Shown: piece after piece, positions 1-6,285 of the stretch
Numbering within the stretch: position 1 is the stretch's first letter
Layout: the number at the start of each line of letters is the position of its first letter
Source: a virus
IMG/VR virus record: IMGVR_UViG_3300032893_000102
Coordinates: 1 to 44,484 of that record
Length of the DNA stretch: 44,484 nucleotides
Direction: 5' to 3' (one strand)
Program-made: the position numbers and the translations under genes
Notes under the pieces: generated by a model
Seen by the model: only the letters and a program-made list of their open reading frames with translations
The model's database searches: none
What the model was told of the DNA's origin: nothing

Positions 1-136
1 CACTATCTAAAGCCTCAATCTGAAGCCTGGCTATATGGTCAGCAAGGCCAACAACATCAGCGATATGAAAAGGGTCAACAAGGATCGTCGAAGCAGTAGA
101 CTTTTTATTCTTGTGATATCCAGCCACCCCAAGCAT
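1..136 (-). CDS. 5' end of unknown 113-aa protein (partial, cut by window edge)
   Basis: This is the first 45 codons of the gene seen whole at 44083-44424; the frame runs off the left edge and continues there once the terminal repeats are merged. In this copy the start codon is ATG (136-134), placed directly after the TAG stop (139-137) of the upstream gene. In the right-hand copy the same codon reads GTG. The second mismatch (128) is silent. Abutting stop and start suggest translational coupling. Function is unknown. Confidence 0.75.
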   Translation of the reverse strand, partial: MLGVAGYHKNKKSTASTILVDPFHIADVVGLADHIARLQIEALDS

Positions 137-196
137 CTATGCTCCCTTTTGATCCAATTGTCTAATTTCTATCCCAAGCTTGTTTGAAAGTGATTG
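1..196. repeat. Terminal direct repeat, left copy
   Basis: These 196 bases recur at the right end of the window with 194 identities. The differences are C128 against A44416 and T136 against C44424. The repeat closes the sequence into a circle of about 44,288 bp. It may be an assembly overlap of a circular or circularly permuted genome, or a true short terminal repeat. It lies inside coding sequence, covering the start of one gene and the end of its upstream neighbour. Confidence 0.97.
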
Positions 197-466
197 CTTA
201 ATCGCCTCGTCCATCTCCATTCTAGTCCCCCGAAAGAACTTTGGTAAAAACCGGATCGCATCAATTGGAATCTTGTGGCGTTCGGGATGGCGGTAGTAAA
301 CTAGATATTCCCCCTTATGAAGCATCTTAAATGCGTTAACCTTCGTGTTGATAAAAACCACGGTTGAATCTTGATCAAGCTTAACCCCCGTCTTCTTCGC
401 AATTTCCCTAAGACCTGGAAAACCAAAACGCATCGACACATCAAACACTACGCGCGTAATTCTCAT
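137..466 (-). CDS. Unknown 109-aa protein of the leftward operon
   Basis: I do not recognise this protein. It is 109 residues, basic, without membrane segments or a signal peptide, and has a hydrophobic central stretch that could form a small beta-rich fold. The ATG at 466-464 is chosen because it overlaps the upstream TGA as ATGA and has a GGAGAG a few bases before it; the open frame extends 13 codons further into the upstream gene. The next gene starts immediately after its stop. It lies between a helix-turn-helix-like gene and the ubiquitin-like cassette, all in one direction, so it may be co-transcribed with that cassette. A role there is a guess from position only. Confidence 0.7.
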   Translation of the reverse strand: MRITRVVFDVSMRFGFPGLREIAKKTGVKLDQDSTVVFINTKVNAFKMLHKGEYLVYYRHPERHKIPIDAIRFLPKFFRGTRMEMDEAIKQSLSNKLGIEIRQLDQKGA

Positions 467-738
467 AAACTCTCCAATATTGCCTTTAATGCTTTTGCTG
501 GACAAAATACGATTGCTATCTTGTCATTTGAGACTTCGTGAACTCTTGCTGCTTCTAAATCTACAAACTGGTGATTCTTCTCCTTTCTACGAGAGATCTT
601 CTTTTTATCCTCCCGTATAATTGTGTAGTAAACGTTTTGCGAAAGCTTCACCTCTTCACAAGCGTCTTTGATACTTGATCCTTCGCTAACCAGCGCCTTT
701 ACCCTATTGAAGCGATCCATCGTCTCTTGCTTGCGCAC
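463..738 (-). CDS. Small helix-turn-helix-like protein heading the leftward operon
   Basis: This 91-residue protein has, after about residue 10, a pattern fitting a homeodomain-like or sigma-region-4-like helix-turn-helix: a helix ending in VSEGSS, then IKDACEEVKLS and NVYYTIIRED. A lysine/arginine-rich stretch (KKKISRRKEK) follows. The GTG at 738-736 is preferred because GGGAGG lies five bases upstream (749-744); an ATG lies six codons further in. It is the first gene of the leftward run that continues through 137-466 and round the junction into the ubiquitin-like genes. It could be the local transcriptional regulator. Fold assignment is by eye and moderate; no partner or ligand can be named. 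Confidence 0.65.
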   Translation of the reverse strand: MRKQETMDRFNRVKALVSEGSSIKDACEEVKLSQNVYYTIIREDKKKISRRKEKNHQFVDLEAARVHEVSNDKIAIVFCPAKALKAILESL

Positions 739-1060
739 CGTATCCTCCCATTTGAAAAATTTTGCAAAATGCAGGTGCAAAAACGGGACCTGGACGAAAT
801 GCACGTAAAATCGAGAACAAGATTTTTTGCATGAAAAAATTACGCCACCACCAAGAAAATTTTACTTGATCGTGAAAATGTTGCAGTGCGACGGCATGGA
901 ATGAAAAAATTACAAAAATCGCTAAGGTGGTGCGTGAGGGGTAGGCTAATGGGTTAAGCGCTAGTCTAGGCCCCCTCCCCTGGGTAGTACCCTCCGGCCA
1001 GGCTAATTAACCATTGTCCTAGGTATTTTGAAAATTTCCAATGGTTTCAAGAACATAGCG

Positions 1061-1086
1061 CTGTGACTTATGGTTATAAGTTACAG
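1061..1086. promoter_or_regulatory. Operator-like inverted repeat
   Basis: The arms CTGTGACTTA (1061-1070) and TAAGTTACAG (1077-1086) are reverse complements with one mismatch around a six-base spacer. Size and symmetry suit a dimeric helix-turn-helix protein, and the repeat lies in the divergent region beside the small helix-turn-helix-like gene at 463-738. Binding is inferred from symmetry only. Confidence 0.4.
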
Positions 1087-1207
1087 TAGTATTGCTATGT
1101 ATACACCGCGTCATAGGCTCTTGATGCGCCTTGTCAATGCCTAAACTCATAGCAGTCTCAGGGTAGACACGATCAAGCTTAGCATGAATCTGAGCTTAGT
1201 CAAGCGA

Positions 1208-1269
1208 AAAGTGACGCATTTTGCGGCGTTTTTTGAAAGTTCGACAGTGCCGTTTTTTGTCACTTTCAA
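1208..1269 (+). promoter_or_regulatory. Leader with two competing inverted repeats
   Basis: AAAGTGAC (1208-1215) can pair with GTCACTTT (1259-1266). TTGAAAGT (1233-1240) can pair with ACTTTCAA (1262-1269), which shares the same right arm, so only one helix can form at a time. Two six-T tracts (about 1229-1234 and 1253-1258) follow G+C-rich bases. The layout resembles a regulatory leader for the gene at 1385, but no ligand or leader peptide is evident. Confidence 0.3.
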
Positions 1270-1384
1270 TGATTTCAAGTACTTACCCGTGCCAAACGGA
1301 TGGCACCGCACCTGCAATGCTGCAATTGCAAGCGGCTGCAATATCGCAGCCCAAAACCGCCCAAGACAAGGGCAGGAGGATACC

Positions 1385-1708
1385 ATGAGCGCAGAACAAC
1401 AACCAACGGCTTTCAGTCCTGAGATGCTTGCTGAGTTCTTAAGGCTTAAGGCCGAGAACGAAGCTCTTAAGGCACAGGTTAAGCCTAAGAGCACAGCACA
1501 GACTAAGCAACTTGAGGTTGGAGATAACTTGCGGGTGGCTGTGAGTGAGAAAGGGGCCATTAGCATCTACGGTCTTAACCGTATGCCTGTAACCCTTTAC
1601 ATCCATCAGCTACGCCGAGTTGCAGGAGCTATCCCCAAGATCATGGCATGGACTGAGCTTCCAGAAGTGAAGTCTAGGCTCACTCAAAAGCCGATTAAGG
1701 CTGAGTAA
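1385..1708 (+). CDS. Small conserved-looking phage protein, function unknown
   Basis: This 107-residue protein begins with a leucine-rich heptad-like helix (MLAEFLRLKAENEALKAQ, about residues 15-32) that may form a coiled coil. A compact domain follows, containing the motif VSEKGAISIYGL and PVTLYIHQLRR. I recall similar 'SxYGLxRxPVTLY' signatures in hypothetical viral proteins, without a known function. The ATG at 1385 is chosen because GGAGG lies five bases upstream; the frame stays open 67 codons earlier, but that stretch is low-complexity leader with inverted repeats. It opens a short rightward run with two mini-proteins (1807-1929 and 2026-2157). Confidence 0.75.
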   Translation: MSAEQQPTAFSPEMLAEFLRLKAENEALKAQVKPKSTAQTKQLEVGDNLRVAVSEKGAISIYGLNRMPVTLYIHQLRRVAGAIPKIMAWTELPEVKSRLTQKPIKAE

Positions 1709-1761
1709 ATCATCGCTGTTTGAATCCCTGGAGCAATCCGGGGATTCTCTAGAGCGATGAT
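1709..1761 (+). promoter_or_regulatory. Nested RNA hairpin after the 107-aa gene
   Basis: Immediately after the stop codon, ATCATCGCT (1709-1717) pairs perfectly with AGCGATGAT (1753-1761). Inside it GAATCCC (1722-1728) pairs with GGGATTC (1741-1747). No T tract follows, so a simple intrinsic terminator is unlikely. It may be an RNA processing or stability element between two small genes. Confidence 0.45.
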
Positions 1762-1806
1762 GCTCGACTGAACTAAGCCACAGACATGGCTTAATTAGGG
1801 GCATGG

Positions 1807-1929
1807 ATGAAACGAGTTATCGCGCTAATTAGCGCCGTATGGTATCTAGTTTCGGTTCACGTTGTGGCGTGGTCCGTTGCTAATACCCAGGATAGCGTAG
1901 CGAAGATATATCTCGACTTGCATAGGTAG
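1807..1929 (+). CDS. Mini-protein of 40 aa with hydrophobic N-terminus
   Basis: The frame starts ATG AAA at 1807, with AGGGG five bases upstream, and ends in TAG at 1927-1929. The product begins MKRVIALISAVWYLVSV, a positively charged start followed by a hydrophobic stretch, then a polar tail. This suits a signal peptide or a single membrane anchor. There is no lipobox. Its closeness to another hydrophobic mini-protein (2026-2157) suggests a shared envelope role. The evidence is the ribosome site and composition only, so it may not be expressed. Confidence 0.45.
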   Translation: MKRVIALISAVWYLVSVHVVAWSVANTQDSVAKIYLDLHR

Positions 1930-1934
1930 CCACC

Positions 1935-2007
1935 TAAGCGTGGTTGTCTACTCGTGCCGGAGAACGCTTAGCTGTTCCCAGTCTCGGCACAGACTGGGGA
2001 CGTTTTT
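1935..2007 (+). terminator. Intrinsic terminator within a structured leader
   Basis: CCCAGTCT (1977-1984) and AGACTGGG (1991-1998) form a perfect 8-bp stem with loop CGGCAC, followed by GACG and five Ts (2003-2007). Upstream, TAAGCG (1935-1940) pairs with CGCTTA (1965-1970), and its loop carries GTGCCG (1954-1959), the exact complement of the terminator loop CGGCAC (1985-1990). A loop-loop or alternative pairing could therefore control termination just before the 43-aa gene. Confidence 0.55.
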
Positions 2008-2025
2008 GAAAGAGAGGTGATTGGC

Positions 2026-2157
2026 GTGACATTCGGCGATTGGCTAGTTAAATCAGTGGCATTGATTTTTGCTAGCTTCACTGTGCTCATGGTTTTAACT
2101 CAAATCATTCTCATCGTTGGCGCTCTTATAGCGTTCATCGTGGTCCATTTCATCTAA
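2026..2157 (+). CDS. Hydrophobic mini-protein, 43 aa, membrane
   Basis: The GTG at 2026 has a GAGAGG about eight bases upstream; the frame ends in TAA at 2155-2157. The product starts MTFGDWLVKSVA and is then almost wholly hydrophobic, enough for one long or two short membrane helices. No family is recognised. Phages often carry such peptides as holin-like or envelope-acting proteins, but nothing here proves that. It lies directly behind a terminator-like leader and before a strong terminator, so it could form its own small transcription unit. Confidence 0.5.
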   Translation: MTFGDWLVKSVALIFASFTVLMVLTQIILIVGALIAFIVVHFI

Positions 2158-2176
2158 TCCACATCAATTCACAGAC

Positions 2177-2185
2177 TTATCCACA
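2177..2185 (+). other. Single perfect DnaA-box sequence
   Basis: TTATCCACA matches the consensus DnaA box exactly. I found no further perfect box in the surrounding gap (2158-2365), so an origin is only a weak possibility; a chance match cannot be excluded. Confidence 0.25.
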
Positions 2186-2211
2186 GGGCCTATATGGCCC
2201 TTTTCTTTTCC
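2185..2211 (+). terminator. Intrinsic terminator ending the 1385-2157 run
   Basis: AGGGCC (2185-2190) pairs with GGCCCT (2196-2201) across loop TATAT and runs into TTTTCTTTTCC. It lies 28 bases after the 43-aa gene and before the oppositely read small-terminase-like gene. The remaining gap to 2365 holds no gene. Confidence 0.7.
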
Positions 2212-2365
2212 TTCAAGCGACATCTCACACAAAACATGCAAGTATGCGATTTTACTCGATTTTCATTTTAACGCGTTTAAACGGCCATTGCTCAAATTTT
2301 CAGCACGATGCATGTCGGCGCATGGACGTCGGCAAAAAAATTCAATGGCGGGGCGACTAGCGCGG

Positions 2366-2827
2366 TTAAAATTGATCGGGCGGCGCGTCGGTCGATTCGT
2401 TTTTCGCCGCGACAAGCGGAATCACGTTTAGGGCATTCGCCTCAATGACTCTTCGTTCTGCTCTCTCTAGAGAACCAGCTATATCAACGTTCATTGAGAC
2501 ATCGATTTGAGTCTTATCGCCATATCTCTTAGGGTCTCTATACTTAAGGATCTTAGCTATTGCTTCAAGCTTCACCTTAGCGTATTTGTCGTTGTAGTTA
2601 TCGCACACCGCAAGCAGTTCCTCTTCAAGATAGATACAATATGCGACTAAAGCGCCGTCTAAACGCTCCTTGAATTCTGGGTAAGTGATTAGGTATTTTT
2701 GTAGGGCGCGTCTAGATTGAAGCCCCATCATTTCTGACACCTCATCAAGCTTCTTTCCATCCAAGATCATTTCACAGGCTTTCTCTTCGACTTCAGGTGG
2801 TAAGCGCTTCTTGACGTGCCAAGACAT
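2366..2827 (-). CDS. Terminase small subunit-like DNA-binding protein
   Basis: This 153-residue protein has an N-terminal helix-turn-helix-like region (about residues 10-55) with a repeated hydrophobic pattern. A mid-protein stretch KYRDPKRYGDKTQI is typical of small terminase subunits that recognise packaging sites in tailed phages. In packaging, the small subunit binds the concatemer and loads the large ATPase-nuclease. Here it stands alone and about 27 kb away from the large subunit (30142-31707), read leftward, and divergent from the glycosyltransferase run. The ATG at 2827 has only a weak ribosome site. Family assignment is by motif and moderate; another HTH packaging or regulatory protein is possible. 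Confidence 0.6.
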   Translation of the reverse strand: MSWHVKKRLPPEVEEKACEMILDGKKLDEVSEMMGLQSRRALQKYLITYPEFKERLDGALVAYCIYLEEELLAVCDNYNDKYAKVKLEAIAKILKYRDPKRYGDKTQIDVSMNVDIAGSLERAERRVIEANALNVIPLVAAKNESTDAPPDQF

Positions 2828-2842
2828 GAATTCACATTACTC

Positions 2843-2867
2843 TAAGGTTTAATGCTTGCCAACCTTA
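2843..2867. promoter_or_regulatory. Inverted repeat in the divergent promoter gap
   Basis: TAAGGTT (2843-2849) and AACCTTA (2861-2867) are perfect inverted arms, 11 bases apart, in the 65-bp gap between the leftward terminase-like gene and the rightward glycosyltransferases. It could be a shared operator; no regulator is assigned. Confidence 0.35.
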
Positions 2868-2892
2868 TGCTTATTGTCTCAACTTTAGGCTT

Positions 2893-3816
2893 ATGAATTA
2901 TCACCTATTTACGATGATGTGGGGCGATCATTATCTGAAGCTCTTTGAGAGGGCATGTTTCAAATCTCTTAATTGGCCTGGGAATTTATCTGCAATTCAC
3001 GGTTCTACGTGGAACATATTTACTCGTCACGAACATATTGCACAGCTTGAGGATCTCTTCAAAGACCGGCCATTTAAGCTCAATATCTACCCAGTTCCTG
3101 ACCAAATTGCTGTTTCAGGTCTTGGCCTGGTTTCTAGAGATTCGTGTGAGATGGGTGTTCAGCTTTTACATGGTTTGCGTGACGAAGTCTATAGGGATAT
3201 TTGTTCTAACTCAAAGATGATATTTGCGCCACCAGATACAATTTGGGGTGAATGGAGCGTTTCAAACTTGCTCAAGATGGGTTCTCAAAAGGGAACATGC
3301 GTTGCCGTTTGTCATCCAAGAGTTTTGCCAAGCATTTTAGATGAGATTGATGTTTTAGGGGCGACAAGGGGGGCGATCTCAAACGCGTCTCTTGTAACGT
3401 TATCGTTTCAGCATGCTCATGATTCATGGAAATACGCTGAGATTGGGCATCAAAAATGTAACTCTTACATTGGTGGCATTGCGTGGAAAAAGCTATCTCC
3501 TGGTTTATTTTCCGTTACCCACAGGCTTCCAACAGTTTATTTAGCTGATTTTCAGTCGAGTGATTTTGATTTCTATTGGTCACAGGTTTCATTTGGTGGC
3601 TGGGATCACAGGTGGCCAGCTGAGAATCTCATTCGTCAAGAGAGAATGAGATTTGTTGGTTCATCTGACGCGGTGATGGTTTCAGAGGTGACAGATTGGG
3701 ATAAAAACGTTCCTCCAAATCCTAAGATGAACGCTCCGAAGGATGATTCATACTGGAACAATCATTATCACAATTCAATTAACAGGCAATTTAACGTAAT
3801 CATGAGAGGCGAATGA
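2893..3816 (+). CDS. Putative glycosyltransferase or glycan-related protein (307 aa)
   Basis: The first gene of a tightly overlapping trio whose other members look like GT-A glycosyltransferases. The protein starts MNYHLFTMMWGDHYL, a beta-strand-like opening seen in nucleotide-sugar-using enzymes, and has an APPDTIWGEW segment near residues 113-122 that might hold the metal-binding acid. It lacks a clean DxD. There is no signal peptide or membrane span, so it acts in the cytoplasm. Its stop overlaps the next start by four bases (ATGA). Assignment as a transferase rests mainly on neighbourhood and fold impression; donor and acceptor are unknown. The phage sugar cassette at 33565-40529 could supply the donor. 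Confidence 0.5.
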   Translation: MNYHLFTMMWGDHYLKLFERACFKSLNWPGNLSAIHGSTWNIFTRHEHIAQLEDLFKDRPFKLNIYPVPDQIAVSGLGLVSRDSCEMGVQLLHGLRDEVYRDICSNSKMIFAPPDTIWGEWSVSNLLKMGSQKGTCVAVCHPRVLPSILDEIDVLGATRGAISNASLVTLSFQHAHDSWKYAEIGHQKCNSYIGGIAWKKLSPGLFSVTHRLPTVYLADFQSSDFDFYWSQVSFGGWDHRWPAENLIRQERMRFVGSSDAVMVSEVTDWDKNVPPNPKMNAPKDDSYWNNHYHNSINRQFNVIMRGE

Positions 3817-4661
3817 AAATTCTAATTGGTACTCCGTGTGGCGGCGGGCAGGCATCTGTGCAGTATATGCTATCACTCATAGACATATTTCAAAACGTGG
3901 CAAAGATTAAGCATAACATTTTCATTAGAGATAATCTAAGGATCGGCAAAGAAAAAGGGATATTGAGTGAAGACCAGCTTAAGGTTTTATCTCAACTTGA
4001 GGCGGCTCAGCTTATCAATTTTGAGATTGGATTATATACTCTTGCCAATGAGTCTCTCTTATCTCGCGGCAGGAATCATATCGCTGCTGTCGCAATCAGA
4101 CAGGGCTGGGACAAGCTTTTTTTTATCGACGCTGATGCCAAGTTCACATTTGATCAATTCGTTAGAGTGGCTCTTGCTCCATACGATTTTGTGGCTGGCG
4201 CTTGCCCCTTAAAGGTTTTGCCAATCCATCTAAACTATTTACCATTTGAAGATGATGAGCATTACCATAAGGAATCAATTAGAAGCGTTGAGTCTCTTCA
4301 GGCCTTAAGGATTGGGCATAACACGCCTTACATTCCAGTTGCTTTCATTGGCACGGCGTTTATGTGTTTATCTCGAAACGTTTTACTTCGGTGTGCGGAG
4401 ATCAGCGATGAGTATCAGTATCCAAACCCATCGACTGGGCATCTTCATACGCACTGGAACATGTTTGATACAAAGCCCATGCACGATAAGTTTATGAGCG
4501 AGGACTGGTCAATGTGTCATCGGTGGAGGTCTTTGGGTGGAGAGGTGATCTTAAACGCCGACGTGATTATATCTCATATTGGATCTTTCACTTTTGGTCC
4601 TGAGCTTCATACGATTAAGGCTGAGTCATCTCCTCAACCCATTCAAGGCGGTCAACTGTGA
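3813..4661 (+). CDS. GT-A type glycosyltransferase
   Basis: The 282-residue protein opens MKILIGTPCGGG, carries SRGRNHIAAVAI near residues 84-95, and then FIDADAKF with D106-A107-D108, the DxD that binds the metal and sugar-nucleotide diphosphate in GT-A transferases. A late GTAFMCLSR and an EDWSMCHRW segment resemble the acceptor-side region, where an acidic residue acts as base. No membrane segment is seen. It overlaps both neighbours by four bases, so the three are co-translated. Such enzymes in phages glycosylate host surface polymers, virion proteins or modified DNA; the sequence does not tell which. Confidence 0.75.
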   Translation: MKILIGTPCGGGQASVQYMLSLIDIFQNVAKIKHNIFIRDNLRIGKEKGILSEDQLKVLSQLEAAQLINFEIGLYTLANESLLSRGRNHIAAVAIRQGWDKLFFIDADAKFTFDQFVRVALAPYDFVAGACPLKVLPIHLNYLPFEDDEHYHKESIRSVESLQALRIGHNTPYIPVAFIGTAFMCLSRNVLLRCAEISDEYQYPNPSTGHLHTHWNMFDTKPMHDKFMSEDWSMCHRWRSLGGEVILNADVIISHIGSFTFGPELHTIKAESSPQPIQGGQL

Positions 4662-5368
4662 AGGGAATTGTTTTAGTTCCAAGCCTAAACAGGATTAATT
4701 TACTTAAAAATTTCCTCACGAGCTTTTGGGACACGGCCTCTCCATCGGTGAGTTTAGCTGTTTTGGTGGATAGCTGTGATTATGAGGTGAATAAGGCTGA
4801 TTATGAAAAGCTTTCTACCCACCTTGTGATCACAGGCGATGCGGTTTCGATGGGGGATAAGGTTAGATATTACTGGAGCGAGGTAAAAAGGCTGAACTAC
4901 GACTGGGTTGGGCTTTTAAACGACGATCACTACTGCATCACGAAGCACTGGGATAAGATCATTAACGAGATGATTGATGGGACAAACGTTGTTTCTACAA
5001 ACGATGGGTTTTGGAACTTTGGTTTTAGGGTGGTTGGGCTAACAGCCTGGTCAATGCCTCTTTTAGATGCCTGTCAGTTTCCGATCTTTCCAAAAGGAAT
5101 AGATCATTGGTTTATCGATGACATTTGGAAAGCAATCGGTGATCAGACGGGGTGCTTAAGAGAGACGATGCGAGTGAATATTGAGCATCGTCACGCGTTT
5201 ATTGGTAAATCTCAAGTGGATGAGACGTTTAAGATTTCCCAAGACCCGGTTAAGGCACAAGAAGCCTTTAAGGTTTATGAAAAGTTCATGGCAGAGGAGT
5301 TTCCAGCGGTATGTCAGAGGATAATAAAGCTCAGGAAGGAACAAATCCTAAGATCGAAGTTCAACTAA
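4658..5368 (+). CDS. Family-2-like glycosyltransferase, short
   Basis: The 236-residue protein begins MKGIVLVPSLNRINLLKNFL, the usual family 2 opening strand and helix. NDDH at residues 88-91 sits where the DxD metal site is expected (GLLNDDHY). The region around residues 125-150 (FRVVGLTAW, then IDHWFIDD) fits the acceptor-binding half. The GTG start overlaps the preceding stop. It is near the lower end of size for a GT-A domain and has no membrane anchor. The next gene begins inside its last 58 bases. Substrate unknown. Confidence 0.7.
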   Translation: MKGIVLVPSLNRINLLKNFLTSFWDTASPSVSLAVLVDSCDYEVNKADYEKLSTHLVITGDAVSMGDKVRYYWSEVKRLNYDWVGLLNDDHYCITKHWDKIINEMIDGTNVVSTNDGFWNFGFRVVGLTAWSMPLLDACQFPIFPKGIDHWFIDDIWKAIGDQTGCLRETMRVNIEHRHAFIGKSQVDETFKISQDPVKAQEAFKVYEKFMAEEFPAVCQRIIKLRKEQILRSKFN

Positions 5369-5691
5369 AAAAACGGGGGAGAAAGCCTGGACAAAAGGAC
5401 CAGCATCCAAGGGATTGTAAATCAAGAAGAAGGCTTAAGAGACAGGCGCAAAAAAGAGCTAGAGAAGAAAAAAAACGCTTAGCTCAAGGATTGCCACCGC
5501 TTATTGATGATGTGACATGGGAAGAGGTTTTGGCTTTTATCACTCGTCTTTATGAAGAAAAAGGGAGTGATGCTTGTCTTCGTTTGTTATCTCATTTTGG
5601 GGTGAAGCAGCTATCGAAGGTTCCACAAGCATGTTACCCTGATCTAATACGAATCGGTCGCTCTTATCTAGAAGGGACAAACGGATCTTAA
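5311..5691 (+). CDS. Basic protein with AT-hook-like motif
   Basis: This 126-residue protein has a very basic first half: KKRGRKPGQK near residues 20-29 resembles an AT-hook, which inserts into the minor groove of A+T-rich DNA, and RRRLKRQAQKRAREEKKR forms a charged helix. The second half (from about residue 63) is a compact acidic-hydrophobic domain, unrecognised. The ATG at 5311 lies inside the end of the glycosyltransferase gene. The last 152 bases overlap, on the opposite strand, the end of the RusA-like gene. DNA binding is inferred from the motif; its target is unknown. Confidence 0.65.
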   Translation: MSEDNKAQEGTNPKIEVQLKKRGRKPGQKDQHPRDCKSRRRLKRQAQKRAREEKKRLAQGLPPLIDDVTWEEVLAFITRLYEEKGSDACLRLLSHFGVKQLSKVPQACYPDLIRIGRSYLEGTNGS

Positions 5692-6031
5692 TCCTTCGAT
5701 CACAGAGCTTTGTTGCTTTCTCCCAAAAAAAAGCAAGCGTCACGTATTTGGGCGAATCATCCTCAATCACCCCACAAGCCTTAAACCCATCAATCACGTG
5801 CTTAAATCCTGTGCACAGGTTATCAAAGTCTGGTTGCACTGGAGAGCAGCGCGTTAGCTCCAAATAAACAGCTGGAAACCGCTTTTGATGGATGTTTCTA
5901 TAGATGCACTGCTCCATAACCAGCCTTTTCCACAGCTGTGCTTCTCTGTTTCTGCGTCTCCAGTGATAGTTCTTGGCTTTGTTAACGAGCGATGGTAGAC
6001 CCTGGATCTCAAATTCAGCAATCAGCTGCAT
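5540..6031 (-). CDS. rusA: RusA-like Holliday-junction resolvase
   Basis: RusA-family proteins are small dimeric endonucleases that cut four-way junctions at the end of recombination or during packaging. The core motif QPDFDNLCTGFKHVIDGF at residues 67-84, with D68, D70, N71, K77 and D81, followed by IEDD at 89-92, matches the family's acidic metal site. The protein is 163 residues; the last 40 or so, after the usual end of the fold, have no family match and are encoded opposite the end of 5311-5691. It ends a leftward group of small genes that faces away from the Sak4-like ATPase at 8273, which may act in the same recombination pathway. Confidence 0.85.
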   Translation of the reverse strand: MQLIAEFEIQGLPSLVNKAKNYHWRRRNREAQLWKRLVMEQCIYRNIHQKRFPAVYLELTRCSPVQPDFDNLCTGFKHVIDGFKACGVIEDDSPKYVTLAFFWEKATKLCDRRIKIRLSLLDKSDRFVLDQGNMLVEPSIAASPQNEITNEDKHHSLFLHKDE

Positions 6032-6107
6032 AGCTTTTCTCTAAAAGCATCTTGGTTTTCTCTTCGACTCTCATCAAATCTGATAAAAGCTCTTCAAGGA
6101 GTTTCAT
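6015..6107 (-). CDS. Possible 30-aa coiled-coil mini-protein
   Basis: A frame from ATG (6107-6105) to TGA (6017-6015) encodes a short, leucine- and glutamate-rich amphipathic peptide starting MKLLEELLSDLMRVEEK. It overlaps the stop of the upstream gene by 14 bases and the start of the RusA-like gene by 17. No good ribosome site precedes it, so expression would rely on coupling. It fills an otherwise unexplained 62-bp interval. Confidence 0.3.
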   Translation of the reverse strand: MKLLEELLSDLMRVEEKTKMLLEKSYAADC

Positions 6108-6285
6108 CTATACTTAAGAAATGCCTTTTAACATGCCTTACACGGCCACTAGAGGTCTTAATCGTGACATGGTTAAACTTTGTCTTACCAAGCACTATCG
6201 CCCTCTCTGGTGGCCTCTTAAGCCCTTGGTAAAGCCTATCTGACGTGTAAAGAACGCGATCGCCTTTTTTTGGTTCGTAGCTCAT
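6094..6285 (-). CDS. Small basic SH3-barrel-like protein
   Basis: The 63-residue product begins MSYEPKKGDRVLYTSD, a typical opening of small beta-barrel domains (KOW- or SH3-like) in which GDRV forms the first turn. The rest alternates hydrophobic and basic residues (VTIKTSSGRVRHVKRHF), compatible with nucleic-acid binding. The ATG at 6285 is chosen because the protein fold begins there; the frame is open 12 codons earlier. It overlaps the previous gene by about 50 bases. Function unknown. Confidence 0.55.
   Translation of the reverse strand: MSYEPKKGDRVLYTSDRLYQGLKRPPERAIVLGKTKFNHVTIKTSSGRVRHVKRHFLSIDETP

Larger units (their letters stand above)
739..1384. promoter_or_regulatory. Divergent 646-bp non-coding region with several repeats
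   Basis: No convincing gene lies here; open frames on either strand are short or only shadows. The region separates the leftward operon from the rightward gene at 1385 and should hold promoters for both. It contains a direct repeat of 13 bases (ATGAAAAAATTAC at 831-843 and 901-913), an inverted repeat AACCATTG/CAATGGTT (1009-1016, 1039-1046), a near-perfect operator-like palindrome at 1061-1086, and two competing inverted repeats at 1208-1269. No strong -10/-35 pair stands out. Confidence 0.55.

Noticed and set aside
1184-1384. N-terminal extension of the 107-aa gene by 67 residues
   Set aside because: The ATG at 1385 has a good GGAGG, and the upstream part is repeat-rich leader.
1147-1566. 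139-codon minus-strand frame opposite the 107-aa gene
   Set aside because: Serine/cysteine/leucine-rich shadow of the + strand gene, no ribosome site.
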